A stretch of DNA of 64,000 bases from Pseudofabraea citricarpa (taxonomy: Eukaryota; Ascomycota; Leotiomycetes; Helotiales; Dermateaceae). Positions 45,312 to 57,689 of this stretch are shown here, piece by piece (the first letter of the stretch is position 1; each line of letters starts with the position of its first letter). Both the position numbers and the translations under genes were made by a program. The DNA lies in contig JAPWGK010000003.1 of assembly GCA_029641185.1 (NCBI GenBank), positions 1,116,001 through 1,180,000 on the forward strand, read 5' to 3'. The notes under the pieces are model-generated. The model was not told where the DNA came from. It worked only from the letters and a program-made list of their open reading frames with translations, and made no database searches.

Positions 45312-48300
45312 TCAGACCTCCACATTCTCGAAATGGAAGGTGGGCGCTCCAGGAACTGCTGACTCTGCATTTGGTGGTAAGCCAGTAACTTCTCTCTCCT
45401 CACCCACAACCTTTCCTGTCTTTCCTCCTTCGGCTACCTCAACCAATTCAACGGTGTGAAGGCCTGCAGCCTTCTTTAATCCAGCCACCATATTCTTCAA
45501 GGTCGCAACCTCGTCAAAGGCAAGCTTGCGATCGAAAACGGTGTCAGCCTTCTCACCACCCACCAGCCTCTTCTTTAATCCTTGAACGAATGGCATTGCT
45601 TTCTTCATTTCTCCCATCTTGGCAATCTTCCCGTTGAGCTCTTTGTCATTGACGGATTTTGAATCTGGGTTCCAGGCTTCACGAACAAGGTCGATGTACT
45701 TTTCTTGCCATGCAGGAAATTTTGCCGCCGAGAAGATGGTGAGCTTCTTGGGCTTTTTGAGATCATATCCAATGTCCTTGCCCTTGGCTTTCTTCTTTTG
45801 CTGCGCAGCTTCTGCTGAAGTGATATTTGAAGATGTAGCACGGACGTACTCGCGTGCTGCAGTGAGGCTAGCAATTGGTGCAGGTACGTCAGGGTAAAGT
45901 GCATTTTGAATGGTTGATGGCTTGTTAAGAACCTCAAGCCAGATGTACTCGGACCAATGGGGTGCGATGACGGTAAGAAGAAGAGCTTGTAACTCGACGT
46001 ATTGAAGCACAAGATCCTTGTGCATCTTGATTCCGGCTGCCGTGCTCGCTTCTCGGTAGAAGTCACGAGCACTGGTGAAGTCATAAAGTGCTGATTTCAA
46101 GGCGAGCTTGTAGTTAGTGTCCTCGTAATGCTTTCGGCATTCATGCACAACAGCATTCATCTCGTTTTCGAAGAGAGCATCGAGGAAGTCATTCTTGGCC
46201 CCTGATCTCAAGTTATTCTGATCCTTGACCATCTCCTCACACCATTCTCTGAGTGTGAAAAGACGGAGAACATTGTTATCAGCAACATCCTCTTCGAAGT
46301 TAGCATCGGCCACTCCATCGCCTGCATCAGCCAAAGCAATTCTGCTTGCATCTGCGCCATACTTCTTTACCATGTCATCTAGAGTCATAAAGTTACCGGT
46401 CGATTTACTCATCTTCTCTCCATTAAGAAGTAAGTGGCCATTGGCACGGACACCCTTGGGCCAGTACTCTGGTGGGAAGATCGCTAGATGAATATATAAG
46501 AAGAAAGTAAGATGGTTAGGAATAAGATCTTTTCCTGATACACGGAGATCCAAAGGATACCAGTATTCAAATTCTCTTCGCATCGATGCAAGAGTTCCCT
46601 CTGGAATCTTGCTCTCGCTAAGAATTTCCGGGCTAAGATCTCTTCGAGCAAAGACGTAATCCCAAACTTCATCGGTCATCTGGTCTGCCTTGATACCAGC
46701 GATACCGGGGTTCTTGCCAAAGATATCCTTGTGTAGATAATGAGCAATTGTGTAATACGCCATGTAGATGGTACTATCACTCAAACTCTCGACTAAGAAT
46801 TGAGGATCCCATGGAAGCTTTGATCCAAGACCATAAGTACGGGCACAAGCCCATTGGTTGAGCCAGTTTAGGACTCCCTCAAACCCGTTCTTGGTTTCTT
46901 GTGAGTATGTATTCAATCCCTTGTCGACATACTCTAAGGCCACCTTTCTCCATGACTCTTCTCCGTAATCGAGGTACCATTGATCCATCAAGGCAACACA
47001 ACAGTCGTCACCAGATCTGCTTACTACCTTCTTTTCTGGCTCAGAATATGCGAATCCTTCACCAGCATCGATAAGCTGCTGTCTGACCTTAGGTTTCGCA
47101 TCCTCGACTTTCTGGCCTTTGAATTCACCATAGTTCATGATACCTTGGTAAAAGCCTTCTTTGTAAGCGAGTTCTTTTGCCTCTTCGAGTTGCTTTGTGT
47201 CTTTTGGAGACGCAATCTTGAGCTTCTTGCACAAGAAAGGAGCAGCCAAATCACCATATGATGGAGTGGTAATGACTGATACAATCTCCAAATCTACCCA
47301 CTCCTTTTTGATTCCGTAGTACTCTGCCTTCTTGGCAAGATCGGTGACAGTTGCATAATCATCAGGACTATCAGACGGTACTGAGGTCACAACACCAGTT
47401 CCCTTGGTAGGAAGCACAGAATCCATAGGTAAGATGCGAACACCATCCTTATGAACGGAGAGTGGCGCATTAACCAAAGTTCCGACACAAGCTGAACCAA
47501 GAATCTCTGCAACCTTCTCAAAAACACCGTTTCCGGGAAAGATTCCTTGATACGCCATGTTTCGAGCGGCTCTATCTGTGATAACATAGTACTGCTTCTC
47601 AGATACTTTGAAAACACCATACTTAATTTTAGGTCCAACAAAACAGCATGTTTGCCCGTACATGGTCTCTGGTCGAAGAGTAGCCGGTACGAAGAAGACA
47701 TCTGATCCCTCGGGAACCTTGCCCTTGATTACTGCCTCAGCATCAGGAGCCCACTCCTTGACCTTCAACTTGAGAGCGGTATACTCTTGAGGACCAACTC
47801 CCTCTCCTTCACTCCGGTCGTGATCCATACATGGCTGGCCGTCTTTTGGAGAGTAGATAGTGTAACGCTTTCCATACTTGATCTTTTTCAACTCCTTGAG
47901 ACGATTCATCTGCCATCGGACAAAAGCATCGTAATATGGGTTTGCGTCTGTGGTAACGAAAGATCTTCGCCAATCAATACGTGCACCGAAGTTGGTAAGA
48001 TCTCTCTGGCATAAAGGAGGGAAGAACTCCAACCAATGCTGTGGATCGGCGAATAAATGAATCTCCTCCACTGGTATTCCAAGTGCGCGCATGATCTGGA
48101 ATTGATATTTCATTTTTACAACCTTTGAAGCGGCCTTTCCTTTTTTCGCAGTAAATTTGGTAACATCTTCGTGGTGTGTACTTGGGGCAGGTGTCTCGGC
48201 TGCCTTATCCTCTGCAGCATCTTCCTCTGAGTAGCCCTCGAAGTTCTTTCCAAATAATTTGACCTCATTGATGAGCTTGTCTGCGCATGCTTTGATTGGC

Positions 48301-48727
48301 ATACCAGTACAATGGAAACCCATAGGAAACAAACTTCTCTTTCCTTGCATACGCGCAAAGCCGGCAGTGAACTCGATTTTGCTGACCGAGAAACTGTGCC
48401 CTGCATGGAGGGTACCATTCATATATGGGTATGCCATTGTACCAAAGAACTTAGGGTGTTGCTTGCGTATTTCGGCGGCGGAGATTGAATGGAGGGGTAT
48501 TTCGGTGGTAGTGGGGGCATCTGGTTGAAAGACTCCATCCTTTTGCCATTGTGCTTGGTATTTCTTCTCGATTGCGATGAGGGTATCTCTCTTCTCGGTC
48601 TATATAGAAGAAATGTCAGTCACATACAACAGACGTGGGGCACTGGAGGGCTGACTCCTTTCAACTCTTTAGTTTTTGAGATGGTAGCAGACTCAAGAGC
48701 CTTCGTGGTTGCTTCGACTGCAGCCAT
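45312..48727 (-). CDS. Cytosolic leucyl-tRNA synthetase
   Basis: Two exons (48727-48656, 48599-45312) encode about 1,119 residues, the usual size for eukaryotic cytosolic LeuRS. It charges tRNA-Leu with leucine. Class I signatures are present: the HIGH-type NGTLHAGH, and KMSKS in LNGEKMSKSTGN. The editing (CP1) domain shows TLRPETMYGQT. The C-terminal region carries the eukaryote/archaea-type extension. The first exon (MAAVEATTKALESATISKTK...) joins to TEKRDTLIAIEKKYQAQWQ. The donor I chose is GTCAGC after residue 24; an alternative in-frame donor (GTGCCC, 12 nt further) cannot be excluded, so the N-terminal 24-28 residues are provisional. It shares a 244-bp divergent promoter with a small membrane-protein gene. 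Confidence 0.95.
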
Positions 48728-48971
48728 GATTGCAACTTGAAGAATCGATTCACGCCCCTCAGCTCGAAGTTGTATTCGAGATCAGAAGGCCGACGAGTCA
48801 CCAGAGTCGCAGTCAAGTTGTGTGACTCGCATCAAACACAGTCGAGATTTAGAAGTTGGTGGGGTGAAATAAATCGATGCCTTACAGACAAGGCCTTAAG
48901 ATACAACGACAACGACCTGGAGCTTCACCACAAGTGGATCTCGATTTCTGAGGTTGTCCAGTCATCTAAAG
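48728..48971. promoter_or_regulatory. Short bidirectional promoter
   Basis: 244 bp separate the start codons of leucyl-tRNA synthetase (minus) and the small membrane protein (plus). No TATA box is evident. A TGACTC-like word (gtgactcgc near 48,820) resembles the Gcn4/CpcA amino-acid starvation site TGACTC, which would suit an aminoacyl-tRNA synthetase. Confidence 0.5.
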
Positions 48972-49459
48972 ATGTTCTCAACCACCATTCGACGACTAGC
49001 TCAGCAGAAGCCCATATATGATGTCTTTGCGAATCCATACAAGGCGAAACGACTATGGCCACCTGATTTCTCCAAGCTTACCCCGAAGCAACAATTCAGA
49101 CTCGAGCGCAGATACAAAAGAAGGACGAAGTTGAAGTGGGAGAGACCGAGATGGACCAAAGCTGTCAAGATTGTGCAAATGAGCTCTGTCGTTTGTGCGT
49201 ATAGTAGTGTTGTAGGGTTATGATCAGAGCTAATGATTTGGCAGTCATTTTAGTATATGGAATCCTGTTCCTGGATTGGAATCAGCCCACGGATAATCAA
49301 CCATTCCAAGGCGTAAGCTCTTCTGCCTGAGACTATGACTTGGCTAATCTGATATAGGTTCGGAATTGGTTCTTTGGATTGACGGGCTCGATGTGGACGA
49401 AGCAACGATACGAGAGGAAGGATGAGCCGGACGAAGCGTCACCAAAGGCGAGCACATAA
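48972..49459 (+). CDS. Small single-pass membrane protein, probably mitochondrial
   Basis: Three exons (48972-49194, 49245-49312, 49358-49459) encode 130 residues. The N-terminus MFSTTIRRLAQQKPIYDVFA is basic and lacks acidic residues, like a mitochondrial presequence. A Lys/Arg-rich central part (RLERRYKRRTKLKWERPRW) precedes one hydrophobic span, MSSVVFILVYGILFLDW, and a polar C-terminus. The layout is that of small inner-membrane or mitochondrial-assembly proteins. I do not recognise the exact family. Confidence 0.75.
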
Positions 49460-50344
49460 TAGAAGCACATGGACATGGTATACCAAGTTAAATCTGGCGT
49501 GGAAATCCAAGCGGACATATGAAGGACCCAAAAAGGGCGGAGTTCCATGCTAGAAGGATCTCACGGCCAGAACAAAAGAGTCCAGGAGTTGGCTCGATTA
49601 AGTGGAACCTCTTCAACTTGACTATGTATTTTACGGGCAAGGAACTTGTACATAGTAAGTATGGTGGTATAATGGTTGCGGGAGTCATTGCAGGAATGTA
49701 CTAAAAGTAATTAGAAATAAAATCGCCACCGAGTTAAAGTAAACAGCCATTTCGCTTCTTTCTTTACTTTCACTCGCCCTATTTTTGGATATTTTTCTTT
49801 TTTGCATGATAAATTTCTTATTTGGAATACTGAATTTATATAAGCTGCCTAGCTAGGTAATGGGTCTTGCTTTTCTTTTTTCTCTTTTTCCCTGTTGGTT
49901 GACCGTAATCAATGGATCAATGGGCACCCTAGCGAATGCTCGTATTCGAAGGTATTGATTTGTCTAACGAAGAAAGAGGAGTACTACAGGAAAGAGGACT
50001 TTATAAAAGCATTAGCCGACCATATCATTATCCTTTTTTTCTTCTTTTTTATCTCGACTATTCTAAGGGAGAATTATTCGGGCTACGAGGAGTTTTTTTG
50101 TTTTTAGAACTTCACCTACAAGAATTAGATAGAGAAATAAATAACCAAGAAGTTTAATCCAACCAATTATCAGTACTAATAATACACATTTCTCTTTTTT
50201 TCTTTTTTCTTTCTTTCTCCCTCGAAATGCAAAAACAAACAAGTTCCAACCTTTGCAAATTAAAAATAACTGTGAACTCATGTTCTCCTACCGGTTACAA
50301 GTTCTCATCATCCTCACTACCTTTTATTCCCGTATAGGTACCCT
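49460..50344. other. Intergenic, no gene seen
   Basis: 0.88 kb. Pyrimidine-rich runs at about 49,750-49,890 and 50,030-50,100. Short plus-strand frames near 49,940-50,150 are of low complexity and are not called. Confidence 0.4.
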
Positions 50345-51865
50345 TCAAGGGCCATTGGCAGTGTCACTTTCCTTACGTGGAGGTTGAAGCGCGAGCAAGG
50401 CCAACTGTTCCAAATGCCTCGCAAGGTGGTTTTTGAAATCATGGGGTGTACCAAACCTGGTGTTTACTCCCTTGCACCCGCTCAGACTTCTCCAGTCGTT
50501 GCACAGTGGACATGCATCAGCTGAAATCTCGTTAATGGGCTTACCATACTTGTGAAAGTCTTCCTCTGGAATCATGTCCACGGTTGTGTGACTTTTCAAG
50601 TGGTATTCGAATAAGAATTCGGAATTGGTGGACCAAGGGTCAATACACCATGGGCAAGTCCACAGCGATCGGTGAGCCTTCATTTCATGGTCAAACCATT
50701 CGGATTTGCTGCCGAACATCATTCTACAATCTCCAGACGTGCATACGTAAGCTCTGAGATCACTAAAGACATGTCGCCTATTTAAACGTTAGTAAAAGTA
50801 TACAACGAGTAAAAACACCTGAAATAAGCACATACTTCCATGCATTGTGATTTTTGACATTGTGTATAGAATAGCAAAATGGGCACAGAAACGGCTTTCC
50901 GTACTCAAACTTGACATCGTCAAATGCCCATTCTGGAGGAGGTGGCACTAAGAGTACCTTTTCGTCTGTCTTTTCGTCCGCAGACTCGTCAGAGGTTTCT
51001 GAGTCAGCCGATTCGGTCAAGGAATCTCCACTGCAGTCATGATTATGTTGATCCAGGTCAGCCTTTGTCAAAGCTGCTAATTCTTCCACTGTTGGTGCTT
51101 CCGAGTTTCGAGCTCTTTCATCCACCTCTTGGGATGTTCTTATATGTAATTCTTGTCGATATCTGAGATATTCTCTTCGGAAAGTGATCGCTTTTCCCAG
51201 TATCCGTCCGTGGGCTTCCGTAAAAGAATAGGCGAGTCTATGTCTTCTAAAGACTTCAGCAATATCGGGTTTCGAGTCTAACTTGTCAGAATGTAATTGA
51301 ATCCTCAAGTAAACATTTTCTGGTGAATGTAAGAAAGGCAAGTCACTCATCATGACTAAATGGGCGATCACCCTCTTTGCCTTAGATAGATCCTTAAGTA
51401 GATTTCGCTTATTGAAAAAAATATTGAAGTCTGGAATGAAGCGTCGAGATTGGTGGTTATTTATCCTTTCGGAAATTGTCAAACGAGCTTTATAGTATTA
51501 GCAGTAGTATTTCTCGGTTGGAATAACTTACCATAATTAAGGCATCTTGCCAAGTACTCAAAGCTGTGTGATAGCGCTTCAAAACCGCTGATGCTTATAT
51601 CCTTCAGCCGATAGTCTATCGAAGTGTGGAAGTACTCGCCATGGAAAACTCCATATCTTTTGCGCCAGTCCTGGAATTCGAGGTATATTTCCTCAAGCAG
51701 CTTAAGACTTTTTTCTTTTTCAAATATCGACACGAGTTTAGAATCTTCAATTCCTTCTAGTAGCTCTCGAAGCTCTTGAAAAATAAGTAAGCACTTTCCA
51801 CAGCGCTTCGAAAGAGGCTGGCCAGATTTAGCTGGTTTTGACGTTATTTCCAAGTGTGTGTCCAT
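50345..51865 (-). CDS. C2H2 zinc-finger-like protein (fungal family, unknown function)
   Basis: Three exons (51865-51532, 51487-50836, 50777-50345) encode 472 residues. The N-terminal half is helical (LLEEIYLEFQDWRKRYGVF). A low-complexity Asp/Ser/Thr/Glu segment (about 270-300) precedes the C-terminal finger region: PFLCPFCYS, then HNAWKRHVFSDLRAYVC, CRMMFGSKSEWFDHEMKAHR, WTCPWC and ACPLCNDW, ending in FKNHLARHLEQLALLALQP. This finger cluster with the HLARHLEQLAL ending occurs in many filamentous-fungal proteins, alone or in NACHT/ankyrin multidomain proteins; their role is not established. A 15-bp unit repeated three times lies just upstream. Confidence 0.8.
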
Positions 51866-51890
51866 TATGGTATAGTGATTAAAATAATGG

Positions 51891-51939
51891 ATGAAGGTTG
51901 TCTGGGTGAAGGTTGTCTGGGTGAAGGTTGGCCGGGTGA
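51891..51939 (+). repeat. Three tandem copies of a 15-bp unit
   Basis: GTGAAGGTTGTCTGG-type units repeat three times 25-75 bp upstream of the start codon of the minus-strand C2H2 gene; the third copy reads GTTGGCCGG. Confidence 0.8.
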
Positions 51940-52783
51940 GGATAGAGCTTTTTTTTTAAATTACTTCTGTATTCTTTGTTCAGCCAATCCATTCAATTTT
52001 GTTGACGCCATATCGATTTTTATGCATTGTACCTAGCTGCTCTTTGTTTGGGCTCGAGCTGTTTAATACACTAGTGAGAAAATATATGGGTTATTGACAA
52101 AGAATTTGAAAGACATCTAGAAATTCATATAGCTAATCTTGGTTAAAAAAGCTCTACTTGAGGGATCAATTTTAGGTGATAAAGACCTCTTTAATTCATC
52201 ACTGTTCAAAATCGCTGTAATTATCTTGACTGATAAAGATGTTACGATAAGAATCATTCTACTCAGGAAATGTGACTAAGTAATCTCAGGGATGCAGTAG
52301 ATGCCAGCATTCTTTCTTTGCCTTACGGATGCTAGAACTTTATTCTTGGCAACTTGAATTTAACTGCTCGCGTGCCATACCAAAAGAACGCAAGCTAAAA
52401 GGAAATCTCCAGTTTGAGACCAACAATAAGCTAGCAAGGCATCCTTTTCTACAGATAGGCTAGGCTATGAATGAAGCTGCCTCGGGATTGTATTGTCTCG
52501 GGCCAATGAAAGCACAAATTTCTATTGGCTGCTCTTTTCAGGTAGTGGCTTTTTATCCATTGTTGTCTCATTTCAGCAGTTCTTGTTGGTATTCTAAGCT
52601 CTTTGGATAGATGAATGAAATAGAAAAAATTAGCAGATCAAATGACCATTGATGAAAAACTACAAAGCTATTGCATGTTAGCAATCACTGCCCAGAAAAT
52701 ATTTCATTAAAAAACGAAAAACACAATTCCGATAACACCAAAAACACATCCACCCGCTCAATCACCACCGGTAAAAAAGCTCC
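51940..52783. other. Divergent intergenic region, no gene seen
   Basis: About 0.84 kb between the C2H2 gene (minus) and the F-box-like gene (plus). AT-rich, no RNA gene or motif recognised. Confidence 0.4.
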
Positions 52784-53750
52784 ATGTTCGATCGTAAGCT
52801 CATCACGAATGACTATACACTATATCCTAAAGATTCTGAAGTTCTTAAAGCATCTACCAATACTCCAGGGTTATCTACCAACGTCCACAAAACCCTCCAG
52901 TTACCTATAAATGCTTCAGAGCGGAAGATGGATAACCTCAAAATCTCCGAGTTAACTACCGAAACCTCAAATTTCCCTTCGGTGGCTATAGTACCATACA
53001 AAGCCACCAGCATATTCGAAGAATTTCCTCCCGAGATAAGACAATTAATCTTCGAATTTTGCCTTGACTTCTATGACGAGACACCTGCCTTACTCAAAGC
53101 TCTCCGATGCAACCTATATTTATATCACGAGGCCTTTGTAATATTTAAAAGGGTGAACAGGTTTACTCTTTACTGGGGAAACAATTTCAGATTTCACGGA
53201 ATGAAAGAAGAAAAGATTCTTTCTCTGAAGCGAATTAGGATACTAACTGCTGGGTACGTACTATCGTAAATATCAAATTTGACTAAGTGAGTAATTAACT
53301 TTCAAATGTAGTTTTCCCATGCTTGACCGAGATGCCTGGATTATACAACAACTTCGGACCAAACTGCCCATTACAGAACTTCCGGCACCCCATCAGCCAA
53401 GTGCACTAGAGTATCTGGAGCTACGCGGGTACTATTACACATGCTCATTCCTTTTTGGCATGCTGTACCACCATGAAGTGACACTTCCCAACCTGAAACG
53501 CCTCAGCTATCATTTTCATCATGACAAGAACTATGCGGAGCTTAGGGGTAACAGTTGGCAGGGTTCTATCGCGAGAGTCAACAGATTAATGGGATTTCCA
53601 GGCAAGCTGACAAGAGTCACACCAACTGATGAACGTAACATATATGGCTATAATTTGCCTTGCATCTATCATTTGGGAGAGGATGCTGAAACTTGGTTTT
53701 GGGACCTCGAAGAGGCTCGCCAAAAGAAACGTGCTGTGAGCGCGGAGTAG
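52784..53750 (+). CDS. F-box/2EXR-like protein of unknown function
   Basis: Two exons (52784-53253, 53312-53750) encode 302 residues. The segment SIFEEFPPEIRQLIFEFCLD at about residues 76-95 looks like the short N-terminal helix pair of fungal F-box-like or 2EXR domains (F-x-x-LP-x-EIR). Downstream are LYHEAFVIFKRVNRFTLYWG and a leucine-patterned region (ITELPAPHQPSALEYLELRG). No other motif. Such proteins are numerous in Leotiomycetes and poorly characterised; a ubiquitin-ligase adaptor role is only a possibility. An internal ATG at 52928 (MDNLKI) is an alternative start. Confidence 0.75.
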
Positions 53751-54481
53751 TGTAATAGCGGGTGTTGATGGTGTATTATTCGACTTCTGGTTGTCCTCAA
53801 AAAGATATTTTGTACATTTGATAAAATCAATCTATTTTGGAACCAAAGAAATAATTGCTTTTTTTCTCTCAGGCTAATGTTCTTCCCCGCGTGGAATCTC
53901 GGCAAATATCCTTTCCAACTTAGAACTCATTTTCTGGATCTTATTCGTGGGTTTGGAACCCTATTAGTGTATAATCATAAATTTTGAAAGTCTTCGTATG
54001 TTTGTATCAATCTTTACGATTGTCATTTGCGCAAGTGATGAGTCTTTGTGGTTATAAGTTAAGCGAGATACCTCGAACCGTATGACCATGATCCATGAAA
54101 TCCCTTTTCTAAAAACTTAACCAAGATACAAGAATCTAAAACTAGTATTTTCAATTGGGTTCTTGCGCCTGCGGGGTTTAAAGACCAGGTCACAAGTAAA
54201 TCAGCAGTAGCCTTGAATTATCTCGCTTGTTCTAAGACTTTCTTAATAATCCTTAATTTCTGAAAGGATTCATCTCGTAGCACAAAGATGTTTCCAAACC
54301 CTGCCTCGTTTGTTGGCTTTTAGTGGTCCATTAATCAACGTAGAAATTTCTAGCTATGTGCCAATTACCGCAAGAGAGTTCTCGCGACCCGTAGAATTTG
54401 AGATGGTAAAGTATAAGAAGCCTAAATTATACCAGCTACAAAATTAAATTCATTGCAAAGAGGGAACAGTAATCACTCACT
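53751..54481. other. Intergenic, no gene seen
   Basis: 0.73 kb with no supported feature. Confidence 0.4.
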
Positions 54482-55287
54482 ATGTTCGGTTTACTCGTCT
54501 TGATTGGTGTAGTGCTACTCGTCATATGGCTCTTGACAGGTTGTAATCCAGCAACAAATCACCACAACATCGAACTTCATTCCAGACAGAGCCACCAGTC
54601 CAGAAGAAATTACCTCAATCTATCAGTAGACATACCCGAGCCAAATTTACCCAGAGAACTAAGAACCGAAAATACTTCAAGGAACGACCCTGCATATTTT
54701 GAAATAATAGCACAATTTCAGTAGTCGGATCAGTCTGAGCACCTGTTTCTAAGACGCCGATTGATATGGAAAAACCACCTCACATGAGCCCCCAAACTTC
54801 GCCTTTTGTCATGGCGCGGCAGACAAGATCTGGGTTTCCATTGTCTACCAGAATCACCCGGCCCTCGTTACCGGTCAACAACCAGCGAAATCATGATTTT
54901 TCATCACCCAGTATCAGCTGTGCAACTCCTGTACAATTTCGAGAATGGAAATACAGCCCATCATCTCTAATTCGTTATCCTCTGAAGCCAAATAGTAGGA
55001 CGCTTTCCCCTTCCTTCTCCGGGGACCTATTTCTAGTTTCCGCCAGACAAGTAAGACGTCGATTAAAACAATAAACGAGATACGTACGGCCCGAGGAACC
55101 AATCCAAGAAACAGAATTGCATACTAATCATGCTTTTCCCAGATGGGCTATGGCTAAAATTGCGTTTCATTGGGTCTGGTATCTTACCGAAACGTTGGAG
55201 GAAGAAGCCGAAATCAATAAGTTGTGTTGTGATGGAAGATGGATTTTAGTTCATTGGATGCTAGCTAGTTCAGGAAGCAGAATTTAG
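54482..55287 (+). CDS. Uncertain small gene with N-terminal membrane anchor
   Basis: The first open segment (54482-54724, 80 codons) starts with a strong hydrophobic stretch, MFGLLVLIGVVLLVIWLLTG, followed by a polar chain. Two further segments have coding-like composition: about 54766-55052 (FREWKYSPSSLIRYPLKPNS) and about 55085-55287 (AFPRWAMAKIAFHWVWYLTE, ending GSRI and a stop). I could not connect them with convincing splice sites; candidate donors GTAGTC at 54731 and GTAAGA at 55050 lack acceptors that keep frame. It is either a multi-exon gene with a layout I missed, or a short membrane peptide followed by decayed exons. Confidence 0.35.
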
Positions 55288-56707
55288 CGAATATACGAGT
55301 ACCAAGTATTGCATATTCTCAGTATTCTTTTAGCTTGACACAAGGGAGGCAATACATTAGCTTGGCACTTAACTCAGTTGACTGTTGAATCTGCGTTTAT
55401 AGATAACTAGGTAGCTGGTGTATTTTCAAGATACAGGCGATTCTAGCTTCTGCTACGTCAGTTAATATAGATCTTTGACGTTTATCTCCTTTAGATCTTT
55501 ACAGACCATATAACCTGCCTGTGAGAGGTTGTCTATCTATCAACTTGGCTTAACATTTTCTCGTTTTCTAGTAATAATGGTTCTATTATTATCAACTTGC
55601 TTTCTGTGACCATATTCGTTCTTCTTACCAGCTATCAAAAGTTTGGATTCATCTTCTAAAGAGTCGTATTATAATAGCACGGTATAATGGTTCGCCGTCT
55701 TTTTAATTTACGAAGAAACACATACTATCGCTAGTTTGACTTTTGCTGTCAATATCCTATTTAAGCAAGGATAACTTAATAATAGTAGCATATACCTCCA
55801 ACTTAGGAGGGGCAGAAACTATCCTATACTTCGACAATCATAGCTATTCAAACACCTATAAATCAATAATATTCAAAGGCTCAACCTGCAGTCGAAGAAG
55901 CTTGAATCCATGATTATTTGAAAAATCATATCAAGCTAGGGTGCCTCTTTTTTTTAATAGGTATATGAAACGACTCGATAATCGGCAAGTTGGAGTGAGG
56001 ACACTCGAGTAGATATTCGTCACTGGTATCTTGACTGCAGGAGGTGATTAGAGGTATCAGATAAAGAGATATTTCGAGATTCTCAACTCTTCAAAAATCA
56101 CGATCCGAGAGCCCCAAGATTTTTGAGCTGAGCTTCATGTATGGCCAATTGATTTTCTCTACCGTAAAGTACAAACACGTCATATAACATCGGATCAGCT
56201 CGCAAACCAGTAATGGGTGTAGAAGCATATGGAGATTCGGGCAAGTGAGAGAATGAATGTCATGATCGACGTTTAATCCTTGTCATGATAGAAGAAGAAG
56301 AAGAAGAAGAAGAAGAAGAAGAAGAAGAAATGCGTGAGAGCAGTAGACCCTTGAATGCCTAAAAAGCAACCAAAATGACAAGTTGTTATAGCTATCAACG
56401 GTTTGGCGTTCCTGACAATAAGTCCTGGATAATGGAAAGTAAAAGTCAGATTGAAAAGTTTAATTTATTTGGTGATGCTTGTCCGTATTGACAGCTGTGA
56501 TAGTATATGAAGTTCTTCCATCTCGCATAGAGACTATTCTATTGCACTTCCACAACTCAGAGCACTTCCTCAGTCGACATGCAAGTCCACGACACAACAT
56601 TGTCTTATAGTCGTGTTCCAGCCCTTGTGCACTGCAGCGTCCATTCTTGGCTTGCTCTTGTTTCGGGTATCCTTAGGTTTCCATGACCATCAACGTATAT
56701 CCAGTGT
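55288..56707. other. Intergenic, 1.4 kb; (GAA)13 microsatellite
   Basis: AT-rich with no gene. A perfect GAA run of about 13 units occupies 56291-56329. The right end is the 3' flank of the AP-3 sigma gene. Confidence 0.6.
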
Positions 56708-57321
56708 TCACCTCCCAGCCCAGGCAAAGTTCCCACCCATGGCGCCCATACCCAGCGCCCCACCCCGTCCTTCGTTGACCGGCCTCTTCGCAACCTTACC
56801 CTGCATCCGAACACCCTCGACAACCCTATCCAGCTGAGTCTCAATAACCACGCCACCGACAATCATTTCCGACAGCGCGGCGTGCAGCGTCTCGAAATTA
56901 AAGATCAGGTCGAGCTCACAAACATTCTCGAATAATCTGTCGAGTGCCTCGACATAGACTTGTATGAGGTCGATCAAGGCGAGAGGGGACTCGGTCGAGG
57001 TAGAGATGATGATGAAGTACAGGGTAGCGTAGTGCCGGTATGTAACGAGAGATGGGACATCGTTATGTGGTTCTGAGGAGGTCGTGGACGTGCTGGAGCT
57101 GGCTAGGAGCGGTGGGAGAGGTAGGAAGTTGCATGATCCTGTCGGGCGATGGGATACCAGTGTGAAGATCTCTGAGATCAGCCGCTGCTGTACGCTGGTT
57201 TCCTGGGGAAGGTTAGCATCGCCTGGTCGATATAAGCAGAGGTAAGACGTACGAGCTGGGTGTAGAATTTCGTCAGACGTGGTTGCCCGGCATTGTTGAA
57301 GACCAGCACGGCATTTATCAT
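56708..57321 (-). CDS. AP-3 complex sigma subunit
   Basis: Two exons (57321-57253, 57202-56708) encode 187 residues. It is the small (sigma) chain of the AP-3 adaptor, which sorts cargo from Golgi/endosomes to the vacuole. The N-terminus MINAVLVFNNAGQPRLTKFY is the sigma-3 form of the longin-fold signature. RHYATLYFIIISTSTESPLA and LIQVYVEALDRLFENVCELD are the central and adaptor-binding segments. FNFETLHAALSEMIVGGVVI completes the fold. A Ser/Thr/Pro insert (about 47-66) separates the early strands, and a Gly-rich tail follows. Divergent from frataxin. Confidence 0.88.
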
Positions 57322-57689
57322 CTTGTCGATTGGCAATAGAGGTAATATGAGGGGACGGACGGACGAGGTGTGCTGGGGGAGGATCGTACGACAATCAAGG
57401 TTGCGTCAGGAGTGAGGCTGTCAAGGTGGGAGGGAAGGCTGAGAGCAGCGAGAGACGAGAGACGAGGGATGAGGTCAGTCAGGAACAGCCGAAGCGAAGT
57501 GTGGGGTACCGTTTGGGAAGGAAGCTGTGCTGTGCTCTGGCTGGTCATAACTTTTGGAGCTCTCGAGGTTTCAAGCATTCAATCACCATTTAACCATTAC
57601 GAACCCCAGACCAGTTTTGTCAATCACTCATACTCTTTCTTCTTACAGTGCTCCCACCCACATCCAACGCCCTCTTCCATCTCTACACA
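57322..57689. promoter_or_regulatory. Bidirectional promoter, AP-3 sigma / frataxin
   Basis: 368 bp between two diverging start codons. The frataxin side is C/T-rich just before the ATG (ctctacacaATGG). No TATA box seen. Confidence 0.5.
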
